A stretch of DNA of 34,448 bases from an uncultured Collinsella sp. (GCA_902497025.1 CABVDJ010000024.1:1-34448); one strand, 5' to 3'. Numbered from the stretch's first letter, positions 1 through 8,196 are shown. Made by a program: numbers and translations. The notes: generated by a model from the sequence alone, not told the origin.

Positions 1-26
1 AGTGCTCTTCGGCTCGTGCGGAATCT

Positions 27-94
27 ACGAAAACCTTGCGCCTGGCCTTCGGCGGCGCGTGCCTGCCTTGACTTTGGGCAGCCCGGGTTTTCGT
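27..94. other. Gene-free edge segment with inverted repeat
   Basis: The first 155 bases hold no convincing gene. A 9-bp inverted repeat (ACGAAAACC at 27-35, GGTTTTCGT at 86-94) encloses a GC-rich stretch with its own shorter GCGCC/GGCGC pairing. It lies just past the stop codon of the leftward aminotransferase gene and may be part of its transcript end. No clear T-run follows, so it is not called a terminator. Confidence 0.25.
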
Positions 95-155
95 TGGCTG
101 ACGCCCCCGCTCATAATGCTTGGGTCGGTGGGCTGATGTGTTGCGTCCCTGATGG

Positions 156-1292
156 CTATAGGGTTGAGACGAATGTGGATAGGCGGCGGAGGCCTTCGTC
201 TAGATCTTTGTCGGAGACGCAGTAGCTTAGGCGGATGTGGCCTTCGGTTCCGAAGCAGTCGCCCGGGACTAGGGCTACGTTTGCCTCTTTGATGGCTTTG
301 ATGCAGAAGGCTTCGCTGGTTAGGCCGAATTGTTTGATGCTGGGGAAGGCGTAGAAGGCGCCGGCTGGTTCCACTACGTCGAGGCCCATAGCGTTTAAGG
401 CTGCGAGCACGCGTTTGCGGCGGGCTCGGTAGACTTTGAGCATGGGGGTTGGGTCGACGGTGAGGGCTCGGGCTGCGCCATCCATCTCAAAGGAGACGGC
501 GCTCGATACTAGGTATTGATGGGCCTTTGCGATCTCGGCGATGACGGGGGCTGCGGCTGCGAGCCAGCCCAAGCGCCAGCCGGTCATGGCCCAGGGCTTG
601 GAGAAGCTCTCGATGACGACCGTCTGCTCGCGTAGCTCCGGGTGTCGCCGGGCGAAGCGCTCGTAGCCGTCCACATAGACGAGGCGGTTGTATACGTCGT
701 CGCAGACTACGTAGATGCCCGTCTGCTCCGCTACGCGCGCCACGGCGTCGAGCGATGCCGCGTCGAGGATGCAGCCCGTAGGATTGTTGGGCGTGCAGAT
801 GACGATGGCCTTGGTCGCCGGCGTCACGCAAGCACGAAGTGCGTCCTCGTCAATCTGGAATTGCGCAGGCTCCGTATCCAAAAAGACCGCCTTGGCGTGG
901 TTGGCCACGACGATGCTCTCGTACAGGCCAAAGGCCGGCGTGGGGATAATGACCTCATCGCCGGGGTTGAGCATAGCAATGAATGTTGCCGACAGTGCCT
1001 CGGTCGCGCCGTCGGTCAGGATGACCTCGTCGGCCGAAAACGTAAGGCCCGCATCCCCCATGTAGGCAGACAACGTCTCACGCAGGGCGGGGCGACCGTT
1101 GTTGGGCGGATAGTGCGTGTCACCGCGGTCCAGCGCGGCGGTCACCTCGGCGCTAATCACATCGGGCGTGGGAAAATCGGGCTCGCCAAGCGCAAGCGCG
1201 ATGCACCCCGGATGCTGGGCGGCGAGTGCGTTGATCCGGCGGATACCGGAGGGCTTAAGCGTGGCAAGCGAGGTATTCATGGGCAGACGCAT
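156..1292 (-). CDS. PLP-dependent class I/II aminotransferase
   Basis: Fold-type I aminotransferase of 378 residues, the usual size for the AspC/AatA-like family. It exchanges amino groups between an amino acid and a 2-oxo acid using pyridoxal phosphate in the cytoplasm. Visible hallmarks are the N-terminal LGEPDF substrate-loop motif (residues 35-40), CTPNNPTG near 166-173, the PLP-contacting Asp in VVCDDVY near 198, and SFSKPWAMTGWRLG with the Schiff-base Lys at about 232. A C-terminal HIRLSYC holds the carboxylate-binding Arg. The start is supported by AAAGGA six bases upstream. An internal ATG four codons later is possible but poorly placed. The gene diverges from the small ORF at 1386. 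The substrate cannot be told from sequence: aspartate, aromatic or alanine-type specificity all remain open. Confidence 0.93.
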   Translation of the reverse strand: MRLPMNTSLATLKPSGIRRINALAAQHPGCIALALGEPDFPTPDVISAEVTAALDRGDTHYPPNNGRPALRETLSAYMGDAGLTFSADEVILTDGATEALSATFIAMLNPGDEVIIPTPAFGLYESIVVANHAKAVFLDTEPAQFQIDEDALRACVTPATKAIVICTPNNPTGCILDAASLDAVARVAEQTGIYVVCDDVYNRLVYVDGYERFARRHPELREQTVVIESFSKPWAMTGWRLGWLAAAAPVIAEIAKAHQYLVSSAVSFEMDGAARALTVDPTPMLKVYRARRKRVLAALNAMGLDVVEPAGAFYAFPSIKQFGLTSEAFCIKAIKEANVALVPGDCFGTEGHIRLSYCVSDKDLDEGLRRLSTFVSTL

Positions 1293-1385
1293 GGCGTTCC
1301 TTTCGTAAGGGTTGCACTAGGATAGCGCGGCGAGGCGCCGTCAGACGGTGTAACCTAAACGGAAACGAGCCGGAAAGGAGGCGGC

Positions 1386-2042
1386 ATGGAGACGACCGCG
1401 CGTGGCGACGTACCAAAAACACTGCAAACCATTGCGTATATCAGTATTCCCAATAGCGCCGATCTTGATTTTTTGCTCTGGGACCTGCAGGATGCCATCG
1501 CCGCCTATGCCCGGCTTTCCGGCACCGCACTCCCCCGCCCGGTCGACTTGAAGGCAAATGACGCCGGCAGCGTTGCCGATGGCATCGTGCTGGCCATTGA
1601 AGATGTGGCTGACGATGAGACGTTGACAGCCATCGAGCAGGCGCTTGAGCGCTTTGGCGGTACGGGAACGCGCGTCTATGCTGCGATTCGAGCCGCACAA
1701 GAGGGCACTGAGCAGGCGCGTGGGACCGCCGTTCGCCTGCACAAGGCATGTGAGCGCCATGACCAATTGTGGTGTGGCGGCGTTGCCATCTGCGCCGGCA
1801 GCGGCATTGCGGCGCTTCGTCGCTCTCCGCGCATGGGACTCTTGCGGCGACCGTTTTCTGAGGCCATGGACAAGCTCGTGGGCGCCGTTCGCATGGGATG
1901 TTCCGTCGAACACGCGCAAAAGCTCGGTGGTGCCGCAACGGGTGGCGTCGACACCGACGGCATGGTGCGCGCCACGTCTGCACTGCCCACACCGATCTGG
2001 CACGCCGTTATGAGGCATCTTGCCGAGCACTCAAACTGCTAA
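1386..2042 (+). CDS. Hypothetical protein, possibly flavodoxin/NADPH-FMN reductase-like
   Basis: A 218-residue protein with a strong GGAAAGGAGG ribosome-binding site before its ATG, so it is very probably real. I do not recognise it firmly. The segment around residues 128-173 (an LWCGGVAICAGSG run followed by GLLRRPFSEAMDKLVGAVRMG) resembles the C-terminal part of flavodoxin-like NAD(P)H-dependent oxidoreductases, where a Trp/Gly-rich strand-loop is followed by a helix that starts after a proline. The N-terminus lacks the classic phosphate-binding GSxR pattern, so the assignment is weak. It has no signal peptide or membrane segment. Its stop codon overlaps the convergent glycosylase gene by four bases. 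Confidence 0.75.
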   Translation: METTARGDVPKTLQTIAYISIPNSADLDFLLWDLQDAIAAYARLSGTALPRPVDLKANDAGSVADGIVLAIEDVADDETLTAIEQALERFGGTGTRVYAAIRAAQEGTEQARGTAVRLHKACERHDQLWCGGVAICAGSGIAALRRSPRMGLLRRPFSEAMDKLVGAVRMGCSVEHAQKLGGAATGGVDTDGMVRATSALPTPIWHAVMRHLAEHSNC

Positions 2043-2608
2043 ATCGAAAAAGCCTGCCAATCAGCGGCGCCGCTCCACCGCTCAACAAGCCGCTCCAGGC
2101 GCCAGGCGGCATTAGCAGGACTTGTCGAGGGCAGGACGACGGCGGGCAACCCCGTCCGATCTTGTAAGTAGCGTTTGTAGAGTCGCCCTGCCGTACCGCC
2201 GTTACAGACAACGACCTCGATCGGCGCGGCGTCGGTAATGCGCTCGATATGTGCCGGCACAACGTTGCGAATGCTCGCGTCGCTCGAGCCCTTAATGTCG
2301 CAGCTCTCGATTGCATCCCACAGGGCCACGCCGCCGTTCAGCAGCATGGCCCGCTTGGCGGCAATGGAGGCATCGAGCGTCGCGGGCTCACCGCTTGCCA
2401 AAAGATCGCCCTCGTTGGGCGGCACGGGCACACCGAGGCACGCGGCCATCACGCGCCAAAAACGGTTTTGCGGATTGCCGTAATAGAAAGCGTTGGCACG
2501 CGAAAGCACCGAGGGAAACGACCCCAGCACCAAAACGCGCGAGTGCTGGTCGAACACGGGCTCAAACCCATGCTCAATATGTTGATAGCCCTCGTCCGGC
2601 GCGGCCAC
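2039..2608 (-). CDS. Hypoxanthine/deoxyinosine-DNA glycosylase (UDG superfamily, HDG type)
   Basis: A 189-residue member of the uracil-DNA glycosylase superfamily, closest to the family-6 hypoxanthine-DNA glycosylases. These cut deaminated adenine (hypoxanthine) from DNA to start base-excision repair. The signature appears early: VLVLGSFPSVLS (about residues 26-36) and FYYGNPQNRFWRV (41-53), with the Asn expected in the active-site loop. A VVCNGGTAGRLY segment and VVLPSTSPAN near the C-terminus match the second motif region. Translation seems to begin at a GTG just after the stop of the upstream GH13 gene, with a GAGG about 11 bases before it. Only three bases separate the two genes, so they probably share a transcript, although a repair enzyme and a glycosidase have no obvious shared job. 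Confidence 0.85.
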   Translation of the reverse strand: MAAPDEGYQHIEHGFEPVFDQHSRVLVLGSFPSVLSRANAFYYGNPQNRFWRVMAACLGVPVPPNEGDLLASGEPATLDASIAAKRAMLLNGGVALWDAIESCDIKGSSDASIRNVVPAHIERITDAAPIEVVVCNGGTAGRLYKRYLQDRTGLPAVVLPSTSPANAAWRLERLVERWSGAADWQAFSI

Positions 2609-2611
2609 GAG

Positions 2612-3988
2612 CTAGGCCCTCAGCAGATAGCGCACCTCATAGGGCGCAAGTTCAAGGGAGCCCGACAGCTCGACCGTGGGCGTATCGTCGGCAAGCAGGT
2701 CGACAAAGGACCCGTTGAACTCGCCGGCTCCAAAGGTGTAAGGCTCGCCCACGGCGTTCACCGCCACGAGCACCGTCGCGTCGTCGCAGGCGCGCTCGAA
2801 CAGCAGCTGCTTGTTCTGGATCACCACGTTGCGATAGGCACCGTAGTTGAGAGCACGGGCCGCCGCGTCGTCGGCCGAACGAAGGTGTGCGAGCTGCGTG
2901 ATGAACGCCGTCAGCTCGTTGGGCGCAGGCTCATCGAGCGCAGGTCGCAGAGCCCAGTCACCATCGGGGTCGCCCTTTTCGCCAGGAATCCCCCACTCGC
3001 TGCCATAGTAGACGCACGGAATGCCCGGCATACCAAAGAGCATGCCGTAGGCGGGACGCAGGCAGGATTTGTCGGTGAGGATACTTGCCAGGCGCGGCAC
3101 ATCGTGGTTGTCGACAAACGAAAGCAGATGTTTGCCGCGGTAGATGCACCACGGATCGCCGCCAAACTGGCGGTGCAGCGAATGGGCGATCTCGAACATG
3201 TTGACCGAGTTAAAGCTGGAGTACAGGCCCTTGTAGCACTCGTAGTTGGTGCAGGAGTCGAGCATCTCGTCGTTGACGATTTGGTTGTAGTCGCCGTGGA
3301 GCGTCTCGCCGATCAGCACAAAGTCGGGCTTGAGCTCACGGGTAAAGACGTGCAGGCGGCGCATAAAGTCGCGGTCGAGCATATAGGCAACGTCCAGGCG
3401 CAGGCCGTCGACGCCAAAGACCTCGGCCCAGCGGCGCACGGACTCGAGCAGGTAATCGACCACAGCGGGATTTTGCAGGTTGAGCTTCACAAGCTCAAAA
3501 TGGCCTTCCCAGCCCTCGTACCAAAAGCCATCGCCATAGCAGGAATCGCCGTCAAAGCTAATGTGGAACCAGTCCTTGTACGGCGAGTCCCACTTGCGCT
3601 CCTGCACATCGCGGAAGGCCCAAAAACCGCGGCCGACGTGGTTGAAGACGGCATCGAGCACCACGCGGATGCCATGGGCATGCAGCGTGTCGCATACGGC
3701 GGCAAAGTCGGCGTCCCCACCCAGGCGACGGTCGATATGGCGCAGGCTGCGTGTATCGTAGCCGTGACTATCAGATTCGAGCGGTGGGTTGATGAGCACA
3801 GCGCCAACGCCGAGTTCCTGCATGTAGTCGGCCCATTGGGCGACCTTCATGATAGGAGCATCGGGGTTGGGCGCGGCGTTGGCAGCCTGGGCGAGCTCAT
3901 CCTCGGCAACGGGCGCGGCGTTTTCGCGCGGAGCCCCGCAAAAGCCCAGCGGATAGATCTGATAGAACGTCGTCTCGTATGCCCACAT
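2612..3988 (-). CDS. GH13 alpha-amylase family glycosidase
   Basis: A 458-residue intracellular (no signal peptide) TIM-barrel glycoside hydrolase of family GH13, acting on alpha-glucosidic bonds such as those of maltodextrins. The four conserved regions are present: DAVFNH (112-117); GLRLDVAY with the nucleophile Asp199; LIGETLHGDY with the acid/base Glu228; and FVDNHD with the transition-state Asp296. The C-terminus ends in a short beta domain. The start has GGGAGG five bases upstream. The ring position and lack of carbohydrate-binding modules suggest a small cytoplasmic maltogenic-amylase or neopullulanase-like enzyme, but product specificity cannot be read from sequence. It is co-oriented with the glycosylase gene three bases downstream. 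Confidence 0.92.
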   Translation of the reverse strand: MWAYETTFYQIYPLGFCGAPRENAAPVAEDELAQAANAAPNPDAPIMKVAQWADYMQELGVGAVLINPPLESDSHGYDTRSLRHIDRRLGGDADFAAVCDTLHAHGIRVVLDAVFNHVGRGFWAFRDVQERKWDSPYKDWFHISFDGDSCYGDGFWYEGWEGHFELVKLNLQNPAVVDYLLESVRRWAEVFGVDGLRLDVAYMLDRDFMRRLHVFTRELKPDFVLIGETLHGDYNQIVNDEMLDSCTNYECYKGLYSSFNSVNMFEIAHSLHRQFGGDPWCIYRGKHLLSFVDNHDVPRLASILTDKSCLRPAYGMLFGMPGIPCVYYGSEWGIPGEKGDPDGDWALRPALDEPAPNELTAFITQLAHLRSADDAAARALNYGAYRNVVIQNKQLLFERACDDATVLVAVNAVGEPYTFGAGEFNGSFVDLLADDTPTVELSGSLELAPYEVRYLLRA

Positions 3989-4059
3989 AACAGCCTCCCG
4001 GTAAGCTCAACACAACGACATCCATTGTATGCCCAGCTTGTATCCTCTCCCCCAAAATA

Positions 4060-4126
4060 AGTTGCGGTGGAATAGTTCCTGTCTGGGCCTTCAGAAGCCT
4101 TAAACAGGAACTATTCCACCGCAACT
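4060..4126. repeat. Long perfect hairpin repeat, copy 1
   Basis: Two perfectly complementary 23-base arms (4060-4082 and 4104-4126) enclose a 21-base loop in the spacer between the GH13 gene and the MFS gene. The left arm begins AGTTGCGGTGGAATAGTT. A 23-base stretch (4059-4081) is identical to 8197-8219 in the second copy. No T-run follows on either strand, so this is a dispersed palindromic repeat rather than an ordinary terminator. Confidence 0.85.
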
Positions 4127-4141
4127 GATGAGGGGACGTGA

Positions 4142-5338
4142 TTAGGCGACGGGCTTGGCGCGGCGGATGGCCGGAAACAGCACGGTGATGGCGAGGATAA
4201 CGCCCGCGACGGCAATCGCCCCGCCCGCGAAGCCGATCCAGGCGATACCGGGGCCCGAAACCACGGCTCCGCCGATCGCGGTACCCGTGCCAATGCCCAG
4301 ATTGAACAGGCCCGAGAAGATCGACATGGCGACGGCCGACGAGTCCGCCGGCGTGTACTCGATGAGCTCGGCCTGAAACGCCACGTTAAAGGCCGTGGCG
4401 CAGCAACCCCACAGTGCGCAAACAGCGAGAACCGCAGCGAGCGACGATGCGGCCGGGCCCATGAGCAGCAGGGCCACTGGCACGCCGGAGAGCGTAATCG
4501 CGAGAAACGGGAACCGGTGCCCATCGAATAGCCGGCCGAACAGCCAGCTTCCGAGCAGACCAGAGCAGCCGAACGCCGTCAGCGTCATAGTGATGGCGCT
4601 TGCGTCGACATGCGCGACCTGAGCCAGGAAAGGCTCGATATAGCTATAGCTCGCGTAATAGCCAGTTGCCATGAACACCGTGACCGCATAGAGCGCGATC
4701 AGGAACGGGTTCTTGAGCAGCTCGGGCAGTTGCTTGACGGTAAAGCGCTCACCCGCCGACATGGCAGGAAACACGGTCGCCTGGTAAACGACCGCGACAG
4801 CAGACAGCACCCCGACCACGGCAAACGTCATACGCCAGCCCACGGCCAGGCCAATGGCGCGGCCGAGCGGCAGGCCGAAGATCTGTGCGATGGAAGAGCC
4901 CGTGGCGATCATGCTGATGGCGAGCGCCCCGTGGCGTGTGTCAACCAGGCGCGACGCCATGATCGAGGCGACCGACCAGAACACGGCGTGCGCGCAGGCA
5001 ACCACCAGGCGCGCGCAGACCAGGATAGGATAAGTCGGCGCCACAGCGGACAGAAACTGGCCGAGCGAAAACACGGCCAAAACGCCCAGCAGCATCCGCT
5101 TGAACTCGAAACGCGAGGCAAACACCATAAGCGGCAGCGACAGCAGCATGACGCCCCAGGCATAGACCGAGATCATGATGCCCGCCTGGGCCTCGGTGAG
5201 CGAGAACGACGCGGCGATATCAGTCAAAAGGCCGATGGGCATAAACTCCGACGTGTTGAACACGAACGCACAGCAGGTGAGCCCGACGAGTGGGAGCCAT
5301 TGCTTGAGCGTGATGCCGTCTTGCCTTGTCTGAGTCAT
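4142..5338 (-). CDS. MFS transporter, SotB-like sugar efflux family
   Basis: A 398-residue inner-membrane protein with about twelve hydrophobic segments. It resembles E. coli SotB/YdeA, a proton-driven exporter of arabinose and similar sugars: compare FNTSEFMPIGLLTDIA near residues 22-37, ISVYAWGVMLLSLPLM, ACAHAVFWS, ATGSSIAQIFGLPLGR, YASYSYIEPF and the late FSGLFNLGIG. The open frame extends 32 codons further upstream. I place the start at the ATG whose upstream GGAG and TATAAT promoter fit. The longer version would include the promoter. The true substrate (sugar, drug or amino acid) is not determined. The gene stands alone between two hairpins. Confidence 0.9.
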   Translation of the reverse strand: MTQTRQDGITLKQWLPLVGLTCCAFVFNTSEFMPIGLLTDIAASFSLTEAQAGIMISVYAWGVMLLSLPLMVFASRFEFKRMLLGVLAVFSLGQFLSAVAPTYPILVCARLVVACAHAVFWSVASIMASRLVDTRHGALAISMIATGSSIAQIFGLPLGRAIGLAVGWRMTFAVVGVLSAVAVVYQATVFPAMSAGERFTVKQLPELLKNPFLIALYAVTVFMATGYYASYSYIEPFLAQVAHVDASAITMTLTAFGCSGLLGSWLFGRLFDGHRFPFLAITLSGVPVALLLMGPAASSLAAVLAVCALWGCCATAFNVAFQAELIEYTPADSSAVAMSIFSGLFNLGIGTGTAIGGAVVSGPGIAWIGFAGGAIAVAGVILAITVLFPAIRRAKPVA

Positions 5339-5371
5339 ATATAACGTCTCCAATCGTTTTGAGCGGAGGCG

Positions 5372-5401
5372 ATTATATAGCAACGGCCCCGCATCCGTCA
5401 G
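5372..5401 (-). promoter_or_regulatory. Candidate sigma-70 promoter of the SotB-like gene
   Basis: On the minus strand a perfect TATAAT (-10, plus positions 5372-5377) lies 18 bases after CTGACG (-35, 5396-5401). It sits 33 bases upstream of the chosen ATG and overlaps the loop and arm of the hairpin that probably ends the feoB transcript. Confidence 0.6.
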
Positions 5402-5417
5402 TACAGAAGCGGGGCCG
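5384..5417 (-). terminator. Hairpin downstream of feoB (weak terminator)
   Basis: CGGCCCCGC (5384-5392) pairs with GCGGGGCCG (5409-5417), a strong 9-bp GC stem just past the feoB stop codon. The following bases are TTGCTATATAAT rather than a T-run, so ending may be incomplete. It also overlaps the next gene's promoter. Confidence 0.5.
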
Positions 5418-5458
5418 AAAACAATTCGATACACAGAGGTTGCGCCGTCAATTCATAA

Positions 5459-7819
5459 CTAAGCCAACCCCAGCAATATGCCCGCCGAATGCACGACAAA
5501 CGCCACGATCCAGGCAACGGCGACCTGAAACGCGAATACGGCCACGGCATAGCGCGCGCCCAACTCGCTCTTGACAGCGCCGATAGCGGCCACGCAAGGC
5601 GGGTACAGCAGCGTAAAGACCAAGAACACGTAGGCGGTAAACGGCGAAAACATGGTTGACAATGCCGCGGGCGAGGTTGCACCCAAAAGCACCGTGAGTG
5701 TCGAGATGACACTCTCCTTGGCGATAAGTCCGGTGACGAGCGCCGTCGAGGCGCGCCAGTCGCCAAAGCCGAGCGGGGCCAACACCGGCGCGATGATGCT
5801 ACCCAGACCGGCAAGCAGGCTTTGCGACTGGTCGGCGACCACATTAAAGCGGATATCGAACGTCTGCAGGAACCAGATGACCACCGTAGCGGCAAAGATA
5901 ATGGTAAAGGCCTTGGTGATGAAGTCCTTGGCCTTATCCCATGCCAGCATCACCGTCGTCTTGACGCTCGGCAGGCGGTAATTGGGAAGCTCCATGATAA
6001 ACGGCACCGGGTCGCCCTTAAATGCCGTGCGGTTGAGCACCAAAGCCGCGATACAGCCGACCACGATACCGATCAGATAGAGCGAGACCATGGCGGGAAC
6101 CGTCGCCTGCGGGAAAAACGCCCCGCACAGCAAGCCGTAAACCGGCAACTTGGCTGAGCAGCTCATAAACGGCGTGAGCATGACCGTCATCTTGCGGTCG
6201 TGCTCGGATGGGAGCGTACGGGTCGACATGATAGCCGGCACGGTGCAGCCAAAACCGACGAGCATGGGCACAAAGCTGCGGCCCGACAGGCCAAAGCGAC
6301 GCAACACCTTATCCATGACAAAGGCGACGCGCGCCATGTAGCCCGAGTCTTCCAGAATGGAGAGGAACAAGAAGAGCACGACGATAATCGGCAGGAAGGT
6401 CAGCACACTGCCCACGCCCGTAAGCACGCCGTCGACAGCCAGCGAGCGCACCACGTCGTTGGTGCCGAACGCCTTGAGGCCCGCATCGGCCGAGGCGATG
6501 ATAGCAGCGATACCGTCCTCCATGAGTCCCTGCAACGCCGCGCCGATCACGCCAAACGTCAGCCAAAAGACGAGGCCCATGATCACCAGGAACGCCGGAA
6601 TGGCCGTGTAGCGACCCGTCAGGATGCGGTCGATCTTGACGGAGCGCACGTGCTCGCGGCTTTCGTGCGGTTTGACGACGCAGCGCCCGCACACGTCGCC
6701 GATAAAGCTAAAGCGCATATCGGCCAGCGCGGACAGGCGGTCGGTGCCGGCCTCGCCCTCCATCTGGGTAATGATGTGCTCGATAGCGTCGAGCTCGTTG
6801 CGATCCAGGTGAAGCGCCTCGGTCACCAGCTCGTCGCCCTCAACCAGCTTGGTCGCCGCAAAGCGCACCGGGATGTGCGCCGTCACGGCATGGTCCTCGA
6901 TCAGGTTGGCAATGCCGTGGATGCAGCGATGCAGTGCGCCGCCGTCCGATCCATCGGGCGCACAGAAGTCCAGGCGACCGGGGCGCTCGCGGAACCGCGC
7001 CACGTGCAAGGCATGATCCACCAGCTCGCCGATACCCTCGTTGCGGGCAGCGCTAATGGGAACAACAGGCACGCCCAACAGGCTCTCGAGCAGATTGACG
7101 TCCACGGCGCCGCCGTTGGCCGTCACCTCGTCCATCATGTTGAGCGCGATGACCATGGGGCGGTCGAGCTCCATAAGCTGCAGCGTCAGGTACAGGTTAC
7201 GTTCGATGTTGGTGGCGTCGATGATGTCGATGATGGCGTCGGGGTTTTCGTCCAAGATGAATTGGCGGCTGACGATCTCTTCGCCCGTGTACGGCGACAG
7301 GGAGTAAATGCCGGGCAGATCGGTAACGCTTGCCTCGGGATGGTTACGGATGGTGCCGTCCTTGCGGTCGACCGTCACGCCAGGAAAGTTACCGACGTGC
7401 TGGTTGGAGCCCGTAAGCTGGTTGAACAGCGTGGTCTTACCGCAGTTTTGGTTGCCGGCGAGGGCAAAATGCAGCGGTGCGCCCTCGGGCACGGCCGTTT
7501 TTGCCGCACGGGGCGAATACATCCCCTCGCCGAGTGCCGGATGCTCCGTCGTTCCGATTGCGGCGTTGGCGCGCGGACCGGTATCGGTGTCGTGCACATC
7601 CACGAGCTCAATGCGTGCGGCATCATCCTTGCGCAGCGTCAACTCGTAGCCACGCAGGCGAATCTCGAGCGGGTCGCCCATGGGGGCGTACTTCATCATG
7701 GTGACTTCGGTGCCCGGCGTTAGGCCCATGTCCAAAATATGCTGTCGGAGTGCCTGGTCGTCCGATGCCACCGATGCGACAACGGCGTCCTTTCCAATCT
7801 CGAGCGTATCGAGCTTCAC
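5459..7819 (-). CDS. feoB: Ferrous iron transporter FeoB with N-terminal FeoA domain
   Basis: Fe(II) uptake protein of 786 residues. Residues 1-75 form a FeoA-like SH3 domain (MGLTPGTEV, then RLRGYELTLRKDDA). A linker follows, then the G-protein domain with G1 GNQNCGKTT (122-130), the PGVTVD switch, G3 DLPG and G4 NMMD. The C-terminal half is the membrane permease with about ten hydrophobic segments and the conserved VPMLVGFGCTVPAIMSTR Cys gate. I chose a GTG start because GGGGGAGG lies nine bases upstream and FeoA homology begins at once. The open frame continues upstream only through repeat DNA. No separate feoA or feoC is seen. A palindrome upstream suggests metal-responsive control. Confidence 0.95.
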   Translation of the reverse strand: MKLDTLEIGKDAVVASVASDDQALRQHILDMGLTPGTEVTMMKYAPMGDPLEIRLRGYELTLRKDDAARIELVDVHDTDTGPRANAAIGTTEHPALGEGMYSPRAAKTAVPEGAPLHFALAGNQNCGKTTLFNQLTGSNQHVGNFPGVTVDRKDGTIRNHPEASVTDLPGIYSLSPYTGEEIVSRQFILDENPDAIIDIIDATNIERNLYLTLQLMELDRPMVIALNMMDEVTANGGAVDVNLLESLLGVPVVPISAARNEGIGELVDHALHVARFRERPGRLDFCAPDGSDGGALHRCIHGIANLIEDHAVTAHIPVRFAATKLVEGDELVTEALHLDRNELDAIEHIITQMEGEAGTDRLSALADMRFSFIGDVCGRCVVKPHESREHVRSVKIDRILTGRYTAIPAFLVIMGLVFWLTFGVIGAALQGLMEDGIAAIIASADAGLKAFGTNDVVRSLAVDGVLTGVGSVLTFLPIIVVLFLFLSILEDSGYMARVAFVMDKVLRRFGLSGRSFVPMLVGFGCTVPAIMSTRTLPSEHDRKMTVMLTPFMSCSAKLPVYGLLCGAFFPQATVPAMVSLYLIGIVVGCIAALVLNRTAFKGDPVPFIMELPNYRLPSVKTTVMLAWDKAKDFITKAFTIIFAATVVIWFLQTFDIRFNVVADQSQSLLAGLGSIIAPVLAPLGFGDWRASTALVTGLIAKESVISTLTVLLGATSPAALSTMFSPFTAYVFLVFTLLYPPCVAAIGAVKSELGARYAVAVFAFQVAVAWIVAFVVHSAGILLGLA

Positions 7820-7868
7820 GTCCGTGTTCCTCCCCCGGCGCCCACAGGGCGTTGCATTTATGTTCACC

Positions 7869-7897
7869 TTGGCTAACCGTTTGCCACGGCTAACCAA
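7869..7897 (-). promoter_or_regulatory. Candidate metalloregulator operator upstream of feoB
   Basis: TTGGCTAACCG (7869-7879) and CGGCTAACCAA (7887-7897) form an imperfect dyad (9 of 11 matching) about 50 bases before the feoB start. The GGTTAGCC cores recall the DtxR/IdeR/MntR-type box (TTAGGTTAGSCTAACCTAA). This would suit iron repression, but it is inference from motif likeness and location. Confidence 0.45.
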
Positions 7898-7981
7898 TTT
7901 AACCATGCATGATAGCGCGAACACACAACGATGTTCAATCAGCAAATTGGCGCAATGGGGACAGGCAGGAGAGTTCAGGGC

Positions 7982-8167
7982 CATAGTTTCCCGATGAGGC
8001 CTCTCGGGGAAACTACATCCCAGAATTCCGGCTCGAAACGGGATATGGTTTCCCAAACAGGCCTCTTACGGAAAATGCATCCCGGAATCCCCGCTCGAAA
8101 CGGGACGCGCTTTCCCAGTCGAGGCCCTATGGGAAACTGCGTCCCACCTTGAAAGGCAAAACTGGGG
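7982..8167. repeat. Three degenerate 62-bp tandem repeats with internal dyads
   Basis: Three consecutive units of exactly 62 bp (7982-8043, 8044-8105, 8106-8167), followed by the start of a fourth (8168 onward). Units 1 and 2 are closest. They share TTTCCC, AGGCCTCT, CATCCC and CGCTCGAAACGGGA or CGGCTCGAAACGGGA. Each is itself a dyad: in unit 1, GTTTCCC and GGGAAAC lie symmetrically four bases either side of AGGCCT. The third unit is degraded in its last 20 bases. This, the hairpin at 8197-8265 and the possible operator at 7869-7897 fill the 472-base gap between feoB and the hydrolase. No gene is seen there. Confidence 0.8.
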
Positions 8168-8196
8168 CGCAGTTTCCGGACGGGGCATCAAAAACG

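Noticed and set aside
16..225. 69-codon open frame at the left edge
   Set aside because: Overlaps the end of the aminotransferase gene on the other strand, no ribosome-binding site and no likeness to a family.
2249..4060. 603-codon open frame opposite the GH13 and glycosylase genes
   Set aside because: Antisense shadow created by high GC: low-complexity Arg/Val/His composition, no family likeness, and both opposite genes have clear motifs.
6200..7723. 507-codon open frame opposite feoB
   Set aside because: Shadow of feoB with biased composition and no ribosome-binding site.
7820..8056. N-terminal extension of FeoB in the same frame
   Set aside because: It runs through the operator and a 62-bp repeat. 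FeoA homology and a good ribosome-binding site fix the start at 7819.
7982..8190. The 62-bp repeats as a CRISPR array
   Set aside because: Units are degenerate over their full length, there are no unique spacers between identical repeats, and no cas genes are near.
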